Assembly (NCBI GenBank): GCA_964444555.1
Contig: CAYUHC010000005.1
Span: 1-44,769, forward strand
Length of the DNA stretch: 44,769 nucleotides
Origin: CAYUHC01 sp964444555
GTDB lineage: Bacteria > Patescibacteriota > Minisyncoccia > Phycocordibacterales > JACOZG01
Direction of reading: 5' to 3'
This document shows positions 21,332 through 29,394 of this stretch, piece after piece (position 1 is the stretch's first letter; each line of letters begins with the position of its first letter). The translations under genes were made by a program, and so were the position numbers. The notes below the pieces were generated by a model that saw only the letters and a program-made list of their open reading frames with translations, searched no databases and was not told the origin of the DNA.

Positions 21332-23386
21332 ATGGCTGAAAAGGAAGCTAAAAAGCGTAAGTACGACGCGGAAGATATTGTCGTTTTGGAAGGGCTTGAG
21401 CCTGTCCGTAAGCGCCCGGGTATGTACATCGGTTCGACTGGACCCGACGGTCTTAACCATCTCTTGGTTGAGATTTTCGACAACTCGCGCGACGAGGCGA
21501 TGAATGGTTCCTGTGATGAGATCGAGGTGGCGCTCTTGCCTGGCGAGATTGTGCGGGTAGCCGACAACGGTGCGGGTATCCCGGTCGCGCCTCATCCCAA
21601 GACTAAGGTTTCGGCGCTGGAGACGGTAATGACGGTGTTGCACGCTGGCGGTAAGTTCGAGGGTGAGGGCTACAAAATTTCTGGTGGTCTGCACGGTGTT
21701 GGTGCCTCGGTGGTTAACGCTCTTTCCACCTGGCTTAAGGTGATGGTGTTTCGTGACGGCGGGAAGCACTATCAAGAATACGCTCGCGGCAAAAAGAAGG
21801 CGGCGGTCAAAAAGGTGGGCAGCTCTAAGCTCCACGGTACGGTGGTAACTTTCCAAGCCGATCCAGAAATTTTTTCGACGACGGTTTATGATTGGGAACG
21901 GATTGTTAACCATTTGCGCGGTCAGGCTTATTTGGTCAAAAAATTACGCGTTCGCGCGATCGACCTAAGAGGCTATGGCGGCAAGATCGCGGACGAAGAC
22001 GTTTTGTACTTGTCGGAGTTGGGCCTGGAGGCGCCCGCTCAAACTTTTTATTTTGAAGGCGGCTTACTTTCGCTCATCAAGTTTTATAACCAGAACGAAA
22101 CGGTTGTCCATAAAAATGTTTTTTACGTTGAGAAGGAGCAGAATGACATCCAGGTCGAAGTGGCTTTCCAGTACGTTGACGATATTACGCCGCGAGAAAT
22201 TAGCTACACCAACAATACGATTACGCCCGAAGGCGGAACTCACTTAACTGGTTTCCGTACGGCTTTGACGCGCACGCTCAATGATTACGCCCGCAAAACT
22301 AATTTACTAAAAGAGAAGGACGGCAATTTCACCGGTGATGACGTGCGCGAGGGACTGACGGCAGTGATCTCGGTTAAACTTCGCAATCCGCAATTTGAGG
22401 GTCAGACTAAGGCCAAGTTGGGTAACGTGGAGGTCCGTGGCGCCGTCGAGACAGTTTTTGGCGAGGCGCTAGATGCCTTTTTCGAAGAAAATCCCGATGA
22501 CGCTCGATCGATTATTGGCAAGGTATCGCTAGCGCTCCGGGCGCGTTTGGCGGCTAAGGCGGCCAAGGATAGTGTGTTGCGCAAGGGGGCGCTCGAGGGC
22601 ATGACCTTGCCGGGCAAGCTCTCAGATTGCCAGACCAAGGAGGCGGAGGAGGCAGAGATCTTTATCGTTGAGGGTGATTCCGCCGGCGGCTCTTCTAAGC
22701 AGGGTCGCGATCGCCGGACTCAAGCGGTCTTGCCCCTCAAGGGAAAAATTTTAAATGTCGAACGAGCGCGTTTGGATAAGATGCTCGCGTTTCAGGAAAT
22801 TAAATCATTGATTATCGCGATGGGTACGTCGATTGGCGACACCTTTGATATTTCTAAATTGCGTTATCACAAAATTATTATTGCGACGGATGCCGACGTG
22901 GACGGTGCTCACATCCGGACGCTTTTGCTGACACTATTTTTCCGCTACTTTAAGGCGCTGATTGAACAGGGTCATATTTATATCGCCCAACCACCACTCT
23001 TTAAAATCAAGAAGGGGAAAGAGGCGTTTTATGCTTACAGCGACGGTGAGCGCGATCAAATTCTTAAAACCTTAGGAGTTAATGCCGCGGAGGTTTCTGA
23101 ACCGGTAGATCCTGACGCTGATGGCGTGGGAGAAGAAGAGGCCGAGGCCGGACCAAAAGCTGGCGGTAAGAAAGTTCAAGTCCAGCGTTATAAGGGTTTG
23201 GGAGAAATGAATCCGTCTGAGCTTTGGGAGACGACGATGGACCCAACCCGTCGCGTGCTTAAACAGGTGACTATTTCTGAAGCCGAAGATGCGGATACCG
23301 TTTTCCAGACGTTGATGGGCGATGAGGTAGAGCCACGCAAGCTCTTTATCCAGTCGCACGCCAAGATGGCCAACCTGGACATTTAG
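21332..23386 (+). CDS. gyrB: DNA gyrase subunit B
   Basis: 684 residues. ATP-driven subunit that introduces negative supercoils together with GyrA (not in this window). The GHKL ATPase domain has V-R-K-R-P-G-M-Y-I-G-S-T, E-I-F-D-N-S-R-D-E-A, D-N-G-A-G-I-P and G-G-L-H-G-V-G-A-S-V-V-N-A-L-S. The transducer domain follows. The TOPRIM domain carries E-G-D-S-A-G-G-S (Glu447) and D-A-D-V-D-G-A-H-I. The C-terminal Y-K-G-L-G-E-M-N motif is typical of GyrB/ParE. Called GyrB rather than ParE from overall similarity; the two cannot be fully separated by eye. Confidence 0.93.
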   Translation: MAEKEAKKRKYDAEDIVVLEGLEPVRKRPGMYIGSTGPDGLNHLLVEIFDNSRDEAMNGSCDEIEVALLPGEIVRVADNGAGIPVAPHPKTKVSALETVMTVLHAGGKFEGEGYKISGGLHGVGASVVNALSTWLKVMVFRDGGKHYQEYARGKKKAAVKKVGSSKLHGTVVTFQADPEIFSTTVYDWERIVNHLRGQAYLVKKLRVRAIDLRGYGGKIADEDVLYLSELGLEAPAQTFYFEGGLLSLIKFYNQNETVVHKNVFYVEKEQNDIQVEVAFQYVDDITPREISYTNNTITPEGGTHLTGFRTALTRTLNDYARKTNLLKEKDGNFTGDDVREGLTAVISVKLRNPQFEGQTKAKLGNVEVRGAVETVFGEALDAFFEENPDDARSIIGKVSLALRARLAAKAAKDSVLRKGALEGMTLPGKLSDCQTKEAEEAEIFIVEGDSAGGSSKQGRDRRTQAVLPLKGKILNVERARLDKMLAFQEIKSLIIAMGTSIGDTFDISKLRYHKIIIATDADVDGAHIRTLLLTLFFRYFKALIEQGHIYIAQPPLFKIKKGKEAFYAYSDGERDQILKTLGVNAAEVSEPVDPDADGVGEEEAEAGPKAGGKKVQVQRYKGLGEMNPSELWETTMDPTRRVLKQVTISEAEDADTVFQTLMGDEVEPRKLFIQSHAKMANLDI

Positions 23387-23432
23387 GCAGTGATAGTTTA
23401 ATCTCGGTGCAGAAAGAAAGGAGGTGATGCCG

Positions 23433-23633
23433 GTGCGGGTACAGCTTACGTCTGAGGCGAGGGGGAAGTTTGCGGAATTAAACGCCTTCCCTCCAGACAC
23501 AATTTTTGAGGTTGGGGAGGTGAGGAATCACCCCCTCGGTCCGCCCCATCGTAACTGGTTTTTTCTTGTTTTGAACGGCAAGACCTCTAAAGATCCTCTC
23601 TCGGCCAAGCATTTTTGCGTGGTCGAGGAGTAA
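23433..23633 (+). CDS. Small orphan protein with strong Shine-Dalgarno sequence
   Basis: 66 residues. The GTG at 23433 is chosen because a near-perfect Shine-Dalgarno sequence (AAAGGAGGTG, ending at 23426) sits at the right distance; the ATG at 23427 would be too close to it. Not recognised. The protein is soluble and rich in Phe and Pro (F-P-P-D-T-I-F-E-V-G-E-V, N-H-P-L-G-P-P-H-R-N-W-F-F). The C-terminal F-C-V-V-E-E forms a strand-like end. It looks like a small beta-barrel (SH3-like pattern of short strands), a guess from the hydrophobic pattern. It lies 46 bases after gyrB and before a strong hairpin terminator. Confidence 0.65.
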   Translation: MRVQLTSEARGKFAELNAFPPDTIFEVGEVRNHPLGPPHRNWFFLVLNGKTSKDPLSAKHFCVVEE

Positions 23634-23635
23634 AA

Positions 23636-23671
23636 AGCCCCCGACTTGCTCTGGTAAGCAAGTCGGGGGCT
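23636..23671. terminator. Strong terminator between the small orphan gene and thrS
   Basis: AGCCCCCGACTTGCT pairs with AGCAAGTCGGGGGCT, a 15-bp perfect stem with a 6-base loop. On the minus strand CTTTTTA follows, so it ends thrS well. On the plus strand T-rich sequence follows a few bases later, so it may work for both genes. Confidence 0.88.
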
Positions 23672-23681
23672 TAGTTATTTT

Positions 23682-24926
23682 TTATTTTCGTTGACGAATA
23701 TCTTTAAGTAGGGAGGCCAGGAAATTTTCGGGTGTAACGTTTTCTTGCTTGCCCTGGTCGCGTGACTCAATCGTTAAGGTCTGATTTTTAACTTCGGCAT
23801 CACCGATAACGATGAGGTGGGGGACTTTTTCGGTTTTGGCGGCGCGGATTTTTTTACCCAGACTTTCGCCCGAGAGATCGATCTCCACCCGGATGTTTTC
23901 GTTTTTCAACAGCTCAACCAGACTTTGGGCATAGGCGTGATGGGCTTCGCCGATCGGCAGGATTTTTACTTGCACTGGTGAGAGCCAGAGAGGAAAGGCC
24001 CCGGCGAAGTGTTCGATGATAAAGGCCAAAAAGCGTTCGATTGCCCCGATGGAAGAACGATGGATGACGATTACTTCTTTGGGCTGATTGTCTCGATCGA
24101 TGTAGGTCAGATTAAAGCGCTTAGGCATCACGAAGTCGTATTGGACGGTAAAGGCGGTGTTCTCTTTGCCACGGACGTCACGCATTTGGATGTCGATCTT
24201 GGGGCCGTAGAAAGCTGCTTCGCCAGCTGCTTCGTTAAAGTGGGCCTGGCGTTCTTCTAGAACTTGTCGCAATTTGGCTTCGGCCTCGTCCCAAGCGGCG
24301 TCGTCTTTGTAGTATTTTTCAGCATTGGCGCGATCGCCGAGTGATAGACGATACCAGTAGTCGGTACCTTGAACGAGACCAAATTTGTTGGCAATAAATT
24401 CGATGAGGTCTAGTGCTCGAGCGATCTCTTGTTTGGCTTGCTCGGCGTCGGCGCACATCACGTGGGCGTCAGCGAGGCAGAAGGAACGGACGCGAACAAG
24501 ACCTTGGAGTTCGCCCGATTGCTCGTAGCGATAGAGTTTGGCTAATTCAGCAAAGCGGATTGGTAGCTCGCGATAACTGTGTGGTTCGGAGAGGTAGAGC
24601 TCAAAGTGGTGTGGACAAGTCATCGGGCGGAGCATAAACTCCTCTTCGTCGATGGTGATCGGGGCGTACATCGAATCTTGGTAGTAAGGATAGTGGCCAG
24701 ATTTTTTATAGAGTTCCAGCTTAGCGATATCGGGCGTGGAGACGTGGTGATAACCGCGTTTGGTTTCTTCTTCAATCACGAAACGTTCCAGTTCTCGACG
24801 GAGGGCCGTCCCTTTTTCGGTCCAGAGTGGCAAACCCTTGCCAACTGTTTCCGAAAAGACGAATAATCCGAGCTCTTTGCCGAGCCGGCGGTGGTCGCGA
24901 GCATCAAGTCCTTGGTCATCTTTCAT
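23682..24926 (-). CDS. thrS: Threonyl-tRNA synthetase without TGS and editing domains
   Basis: 414 residues, against about 640 for the usual enzyme. The protein starts at the class II core (D-H-R-R-L-G-K-E-L-G-L-F), so the N-terminal TGS (N1) and editing (N2) domains are missing. Zinc ligands are visible in M-T-C-P-H-H, A-D-A-H-V-M and V-I-H-R-S-S. Motif 3 is H-R-S-S-I-G-A-I-E-R-F. The C-terminal anticodon-binding domain (about residues 310-405) starts near P-V-Q-V-K-I-L-P-I. It charges tRNA-Thr but cannot itself remove mischarged Ser. The -10 box (24933-24938) places the start at 24926. Confidence 0.95.
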   Translation of the reverse strand: MKDDQGLDARDHRRLGKELGLFVFSETVGKGLPLWTEKGTALRRELERFVIEEETKRGYHHVSTPDIAKLELYKKSGHYPYYQDSMYAPITIDEEEFMLRPMTCPHHFELYLSEPHSYRELPIRFAELAKLYRYEQSGELQGLVRVRSFCLADAHVMCADAEQAKQEIARALDLIEFIANKFGLVQGTDYWYRLSLGDRANAEKYYKDDAAWDEAEAKLRQVLEERQAHFNEAAGEAAFYGPKIDIQMRDVRGKENTAFTVQYDFVMPKRFNLTYIDRDNQPKEVIVIHRSSIGAIERFLAFIIEHFAGAFPLWLSPVQVKILPIGEAHHAYAQSLVELLKNENIRVEIDLSGESLGKKIRAAKTEKVPHLIVIGDAEVKNQTLTIESRDQGKQENVTPENFLASLLKDIRQRK

Positions 24927-24932
24927 GGCTCG

Positions 24933-24938
24933 ACTATA
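24933..24938 (-). promoter_or_regulatory. -10 box of thrS
   Basis: Minus-strand TATAGT, ending 6 bases before the ATG at 24926. It lies directly after the dnaE stop region and gives thrS its own leaderless transcript. Confidence 0.5.
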
Positions 24939-24961
24939 ACATAAAAAAACGTCGCGGTCAG

Positions 24962-27900
24962 TTAGAGGGTTTTAATAGCTTCGACCACAATGCTCGGCTC
25001 GCCGTTGCGGTGGGAGAGACGGCCCTTAATTGCCACACAGCGTTCGGGTTGGATGAGCTCGCGAGAGCTGGCGTAAAGTTTGGGGAAAAAGACTAGTTCG
25101 ATCGTGCCCGTATAATCAGCTAGTCGGCCAAAGGCCATCTGGTCATTTTTTTTCGTCATGATCGGTTTAATCTCTTCGAGTAGGCCAGCCACCACCATCA
25201 TCGCGTCTTCTTTGGATTCTTTAGCTTTTTTAATTGTATGTTCGGTGTTGGTGAATTTCTCCCGGTAGGCATCCAGCGGATGACCAGAGACGTAGACGCC
25301 GAGCAAATCTTTTTCCCAAGCCAGTCGGACGGCCAGCTCAATTGTCTGTCCGGGGACAAGTTTAAGTTGGGGGATCGTTGCTTTGTCGGCCATTAATCCG
25401 AAAAGTGATGATTGATTGTCACCGATCTTGGCGGCATCGGAGTGGAAGGCGAGTAAGTTATCCAGATTTTCCAGTAGGGTGCCACGATCGGGCTCAACGC
25501 TATCGAGGGCGCCGGCCTTGATTAGCGATTCGAGAGATTTTTTGTTGAGATTTTTGTGGGGGACGCGCTCTAAAAAGTTAGCGATGGAGGTAAAGACGCC
25601 TCGCGCCTTGCGCTCGGCCACGATGCGGTCGGCGATCTCGACGCCGAGATTTTTGATCGTGTAGAGCCCAAAGCGGATTTTGTCTTTTTGGTCGCTGGTG
25701 CTTGGGTCAGTTTTAACGACGGTAAAGTCGCCAAAGCTTTCGTTGATGTCGGGCGGGAGGACGGGGATCTTCATTCGGCCACATTCAGCAATTACGGCCG
25801 CGACGGTTTCGGTATCGCCACTTTCCGCCGAGAGGACGGCCGTCATGTACTCGGCCGGGAAGTTGGCCTTCATGTAAGCGGTTTGGTAAGCCACGCGACC
25901 ATAAGAGGCGGAGTGTGCTTTGTTAAAACCGTAAGCGGCAAATGGTTCGAGCCAGGCCCAAATTTCGGTCGCCTTCTCTTTGGACCAGCCAGATTTTTCG
26001 ATACAACCTTTGATAAATTTTTCGCGCTGTTCGGCCATCAGTTCCGGAATTTTTTTACCCACCGCTTTGCGGAATTTATCCACTTCGCCCCAAGAGTAGC
26101 CGGCGAGATCGTGGGCCATAATCAACAGGTCGTCTTGGTAGACCAGCACGCCGTAAGTTTGTTCGAGAATGGGCTTGAGAGCGGGGTCGAGATATTTGAT
26201 TAATTTGGGGTTGTGCTTGCGTTCGATGTAATCAGGAATAAATTGCATTGGTCCTGGTCGATAGAGCGCCACCATGGCGTTGATGTCGTGGATCGTGGTG
26301 GGGCGGAGTTCTTTGAGCCAGCGGGTCATGCCGGTGCCGTTGAGCTGGAACAAGCCTTCGGTCTCGCCTCGGGCTAGCATCGTGAAAGTTTTGGGGTCAT
26401 TGAGCGGGATAGTTTCTAAGTCGATTTTTTGGCCGAGAGTTTTTTCGACCAGAGCGACGGCACTAGATAAGATAGCGAGGTTACGCAAGCCGAGGAAGTC
26501 GAATTTGGTAAGTCCGACGCCATCTTCACCCACCGAATACATGTCGTATTGAGTAATAATTTTGCCGCCCTTGGGATCGAATTGGAGTGGGACGTAATGA
26601 TCAAGTGGTTCGGGGGCAATTACTACGCCCGCGGCGTGGACGGAAATGTGCCGCGGGCTACCCTCCACCTTTTTGGCTAGATCAATGATCTCTTTGGTGG
26701 CGGCATCTTTGGCATAGAGTTCGGCCAGCTCGGGAGTTAGCTCTAGCGCCCGGTCAATCGTCATCGGGAAGCCTTGGCTACCCATCGGGATTAGGCGAGA
26801 AATTTTATCACCGACGGAATAGGGATGACCCAGGGCGCGAGCAATGTCACGGACGGCGCCGCGAGCCATCATTGCGCCAAAGGTTCCGATCTGCGCCACT
26901 TTGTCGTCGCCATATTTTTGGCGGGCATAGGCAATAATCTCGTCGCGTCGGTTATCGGCAAAGTCCATATCGATATCGGGAGCAGAAGGGCGTTCGGGAT
27001 TGAGAAAGCGCTCGAAGGGGATGCGGAATTCTAAGGGATTAACTTTAGTGATGTTGAGAGCGTAGGTGGTGATTGAGCCGGCTACCGAACCTCGAATGTT
27101 GTAGTAAATGCCGTGGTCAAAAGCGTGTTTGATCAGATCGTTAACGACTAAAAAGTAAGAGGCATAACCCTTCATGGCGATGACGGAAAGTTCGTGATTG
27201 AGCCGGGCCACCGCTTCTGGTTGATCAGCCAAGCCGCGTTGTTTAAGTCCCTCGGTGGCTAGCTGACGCAAGAGCGAGTCGGCCGTCTCGCCCTCGGGGA
27301 TTGGGAATTGGGGAAAAACGAATTTGCCCAAAGTTAATTCAATATTGCAGCGCTCGGCGATAACTAGCGTGTTGGCTAGCGCCTCCGGGGTGTCGGCAAA
27401 ATATTCGGCCGCCGTGGCCGGACTGATAAACGAAAAATCTTCTTCGCTATTGGAAAAGCGTTTAGTCTCGTCGAAGCGGTTGGTCTGAATGGCGATCAGG
27501 GTTTCTTGGGCGCGATTGTCTTCGGGCGAGATGTAGTGGGCGTCTTGAGTGGCGACCAGCGGGATGCCTAGTTTTTTGGAGAGCTTAATCGTCTCGGCCT
27601 TAAGCTCGCTCTGACGCTCGAGCTTGGGATGGTGCATGATCTCGAGGAAATAATTATCGGGACCAAAAATTTCGCGGTACTCTAGGGCGATCTTTTCTGC
27701 GCCGGGGTAGTCCTTGTTCCAAAGCGCCTTAGAAAATTCTGAGCCCATGCAACCCGAAAGACAAATAATCCCGTCGTGATGAGCGCGCAGTAAATCTTTG
27801 TCGATGCGCGGTTTGTAATAGTAGCCCTCGAGATTGGCGAGCGTGATCATTTTGATTAAATTGCGATAGCCGGTCAAATTTTCCGCTAGGAGCGTCAGGT

Positions 27901-28159
27901 GGTAGCGTCGCGCGTCGAGCGTTGGCTCTTTGTCGAAGCGGGTACGAGCGGCCACGTAGGCCTCAACGCCAATGATCGGCTTGACGCCGGCCTTCTGGCA
28001 GGCTTGGTAAAATTCGACGACGCCATACATACTGCCGTGGTCGGTGAGGGCGACGGCGGGCATGCCATATTCCTTAGCTTTTTTTACTAAGTCATCAATC
28101 CGCGAGAGGCCGTCGAGGAGGGAGTAATTGGAGTGATTGTGGAGGTGGACAAAGCTCAT
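24962..28159 (-). CDS. dnaE: DNA polymerase III alpha subunit
   Basis: 1065 residues; the replicative polymerase of the DnaE type. The N-terminal PHP domain starts H-L-H-N-H-S-N-Y-S-L-L-D-G, with metal-binding His largely kept. The palm domain has the catalytic aspartates in P-D-I-D-M-D-F and is followed by R-P-G-P-M-Q-F-I-P and Y-G-F-N-K-A-H-S-A-S-Y. The beta-binding and helix-hairpin-helix region follows. The C-terminal OB domain (Y-T-G-T-I-E-L-V-F-F-P, then G-R-L-S-H-R-N-G) is present. It is slightly shorter than the E. coli enzyme (1160). The minus-strand box TGG-TATACT lies 11 bases before the ATG, with AAGGA between. Confidence 0.97.
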   Translation of the reverse strand: MSFVHLHNHSNYSLLDGLSRIDDLVKKAKEYGMPAVALTDHGSMYGVVEFYQACQKAGVKPIIGVEAYVAARTRFDKEPTLDARRYHLTLLAENLTGYRNLIKMITLANLEGYYYKPRIDKDLLRAHHDGIICLSGCMGSEFSKALWNKDYPGAEKIALEYREIFGPDNYFLEIMHHPKLERQSELKAETIKLSKKLGIPLVATQDAHYISPEDNRAQETLIAIQTNRFDETKRFSNSEEDFSFISPATAAEYFADTPEALANTLVIAERCNIELTLGKFVFPQFPIPEGETADSLLRQLATEGLKQRGLADQPEAVARLNHELSVIAMKGYASYFLVVNDLIKHAFDHGIYYNIRGSVAGSITTYALNITKVNPLEFRIPFERFLNPERPSAPDIDMDFADNRRDEIIAYARQKYGDDKVAQIGTFGAMMARGAVRDIARALGHPYSVGDKISRLIPMGSQGFPMTIDRALELTPELAELYAKDAATKEIIDLAKKVEGSPRHISVHAAGVVIAPEPLDHYVPLQFDPKGGKIITQYDMYSVGEDGVGLTKFDFLGLRNLAILSSAVALVEKTLGQKIDLETIPLNDPKTFTMLARGETEGLFQLNGTGMTRWLKELRPTTIHDINAMVALYRPGPMQFIPDYIERKHNPKLIKYLDPALKPILEQTYGVLVYQDDLLIMAHDLAGYSWGEVDKFRKAVGKKIPELMAEQREKFIKGCIEKSGWSKEKATEIWAWLEPFAAYGFNKAHSASYGRVAYQTAYMKANFPAEYMTAVLSAESGDTETVAAVIAECGRMKIPVLPPDINESFGDFTVVKTDPSTSDQKDKIRFGLYTIKNLGVEIADRIVAERKARGVFTSIANFLERVPHKNLNKKSLESLIKAGALDSVEPDRGTLLENLDNLLAFHSDAAKIGDNQSSLFGLMADKATIPQLKLVPGQTIELAVRLAWEKDLLGVYVSGHPLDAYREKFTNTEHTIKKAKESKEDAMMVVAGLLEEIKPIMTKKNDQMAFGRLADYTGTIELVFFPKLYASSRELIQPERCVAIKGRLSHRNGEPSIVVEAIKTL

Positions 28160-28170
28160 AAGTCCTTAAG

Positions 28171-28176
28171 AGTATA
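28171..28176 (-). promoter_or_regulatory. Extended -10 box of dnaE
   Basis: Minus-strand TGG-TATACT, 11 bases before the dnaE ATG. Confidence 0.5.
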
Positions 28177-28204
28177 CCAAGCGAGAGAGGTGTCGCCGAG
28201 GCCA

Positions 28205-28233
28205 TTGACGCTTCTGGAGAGGTGGGGTATATT
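28205..28233 (+). promoter_or_regulatory. Promoter of the small membrane protein gene
   Basis: TTGACG, a 17-base spacer and TATATT. GAGGAGGT lies right after the predicted start site, before the ATG at 28254. Confidence 0.75.
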
Positions 28234-28253
28234 AAAACCAGAGGAGGTGCCGA

Positions 28254-28415
28254 ATGGCAGCACAGTTGGAAGTCAGTAGTTTCAAAGGGCGTCGAGTCGT
28301 CGTTTTGATGGCAACGATAACGGCGCTGGTTCTCCTGTGCTTGGCGTTTCGGGCACAGGCGGCCTCTCTATTTTGGACATTTGTTGAGGCCTTGTTGTTG
28401 GGCCCGGCACAGTGA
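28254..28415 (+). CDS. Small single-pass membrane protein, 53 residues
   Basis: Frame beginning M-A-A-Q-L-E-V-S-S-F-K-G-R-R and then one hydrophobic helix (residues 15-38: V-V-V-L-M-A-T-I-T-A-L-V-L-L-C-L-A-F), ending L-L-L-G-P-A-Q. Not recognised. It is supported as a real gene by a near-consensus promoter, a strong Shine-Dalgarno sequence (GAGGAGGT, spacing 6) and a Rho-independent terminator at 28449-28479. The helix could instead be an uncleaved signal peptide. Lies between dnaE (divergent) and rnhB. Confidence 0.7.
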   Translation: MAAQLEVSSFKGRRVVVLMATITALVLLCLAFRAQAASLFWTFVEALLLGPAQ

Positions 28416-28448
28416 GACGTTCTGGTCATGTGGGGTGGCCAGGCTGAG

Positions 28449-28479
28449 GGGATTGGTCTTCGTGACCGATCCCTTTTTT
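28449..28479 (+). terminator. Rho-independent terminator after the small membrane protein gene
   Basis: GGGATTGGTC-TTCGT-GACCGATCCC, a 10-bp stem with one G-T pair, followed by T6. Confidence 0.88.
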
Positions 28480-28487
28480 GTTCGTGT

Positions 28488-28493
28488 TACGAT
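28488..28493 (+). promoter_or_regulatory. -10 box of rnhB
   Basis: TACGAT, 6 bases before the GTG start at 28500 and just after the upstream terminator. No clear -35, so moderate support only. Confidence 0.4.
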
Positions 28494-28499
28494 TGGTTG

Positions 28500-29114
28500 G
28501 TGAAGCGATTTTCGCGATTTAAATATTTAGTTGGTGTCGACGAGGCCGGGCGAGGGCCGCTGGCCGGTCCGGTGGCGGTGGGAGCCGTGGTGATTAAGGC
28601 CGAGGATTATGCCCAGATCAAGCGATTTTTTGCGGGGGCAGGAGATTCTAAACAGTTGTCGCCCGAGCGACGCGACTATTGGTTCCGGCAATTATTGGTG
28701 GCTAAACGGGCTGGGTCGCTTGATTTTTGCGTTTCTTTTTCTGGTCAGACGGCGATCGATTGCTTGGGGATTGTGCCCGCCATTGCTCGCGCTTTGGCTC
28801 GTTCGCTCCAGCGTCTTTCGTCCCCGCCAGCAGAATCACTAATTCTTCTCGACGGCAGTTTGCGGGCCCCTAGCCAGTTTACTAATCAGCAAACCATCAT
28901 TCGAGGTGACGAGAGTGAGCTCTTAATCGGCCTGGCTTCCATTGCCGCCAAGGTCTCGCGTGACCGTTTGATGATTCGGGCTGATCGACGGTGGCCTGGT
29001 TATGGTTTCGTTGATCATAAGGGTTATGGTAGTCAGTCTCATTACGCCGCCATTAGCCGGTTGGGACTTTGCCCTCTGCATCGCCGCTCCTTTCTTAAGA
29101 ATATTGCCAAATAG
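28500..29114 (+). CDS. rnhB: Ribonuclease HII
   Basis: 204 residues from the GTG at 28500. An open frame reaches back to 28428 but crosses the terminator, so it is rejected. It removes RNA from RNA-DNA hybrids and single ribonucleotides from DNA. The catalytic Asp14 and Glu15 are in V-G-V-D-E-A-G-R-G-P-L-A-G-P-V. A further catalytic Asp is in L-I-L-L-D-G-S-L, and A-S-I-A-A-K-V-S-R-D with the H-K-G-Y-G-S region complete the site. The gene is followed by rpmF with its own promoter. Confidence 0.95.
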   Translation: MKRFSRFKYLVGVDEAGRGPLAGPVAVGAVVIKAEDYAQIKRFFAGAGDSKQLSPERRDYWFRQLLVAKRAGSLDFCVSFSGQTAIDCLGIVPAIARALARSLQRLSSPPAESLILLDGSLRAPSQFTNQQTIIRGDESELLIGLASIAAKVSRDRLMIRADRRWPGYGFVDHKGYGSQSHYAAISRLGLCPLHRRSFLKNIAK

Positions 29115-29132
29115 TCCTTAGTTCGCTATACT
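29104..29132 (+). promoter_or_regulatory. Promoter of rpmF
   Basis: TTGCCA, a 17-base spacer and TATACT; the -10 ends 7 bases before the rpmF ATG at 29140. The -35 lies within the end of rnhB. Confidence 0.75.
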
Positions 29133-29139
29133 GCCTGCC

Positions 29140-29358
29140 ATGGTTGTACGAATGCGACATACCCGGGCTCATACTGGTAACCGTCGTTCCCACCACGCCT
29201 TGAAGGGGTTAACCCTCACCAAGTGCGCCAAGTGTGGAGCGGCTCATTTGCGTCATCGCGTGTGCGTGGCTTGCGGTACCTACCGCGGCCGCGTCGTGAT
29301 TGACGTCGTGAAGCGGACCGAAAAAAGCCAAGCCAAGAGCAAGGCTCGAGCCAAGTAG
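29140..29358 (+). CDS. rpmF: 50S ribosomal protein L32, zinc-binding type
   Basis: 72 residues. The N-terminus M-V-V-R-M-R-H-T-R-A-H-T-G-N-R-R-S-H-H matches the CPR form of L32. Two CxxC pairs, C-A-K-C and C-V-A-C, form a zinc ribbon. A Lys/Arg/Ala-rich tail ends the protein. Leaderless-type promoter; the nusB-Nudix gene starts 36 bases later. Confidence 0.93.
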   Translation: MVVRMRHTRAHTGNRRSHHALKGLTLTKCAKCGAAHLRHRVCVACGTYRGRVVIDVVKRTEKSQAKSKARAK

Positions 29359-29394
29359 TCTGTTCGTTCCCTGGCGACCGATCATTTCTAAATA

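Noticed and set aside
28428..28499. Longer N-terminus for RNase HII
   Set aside because: The upstream codons cross a clear Rho-independent terminator and the -10 box; the family starts at the GTG at 28500.
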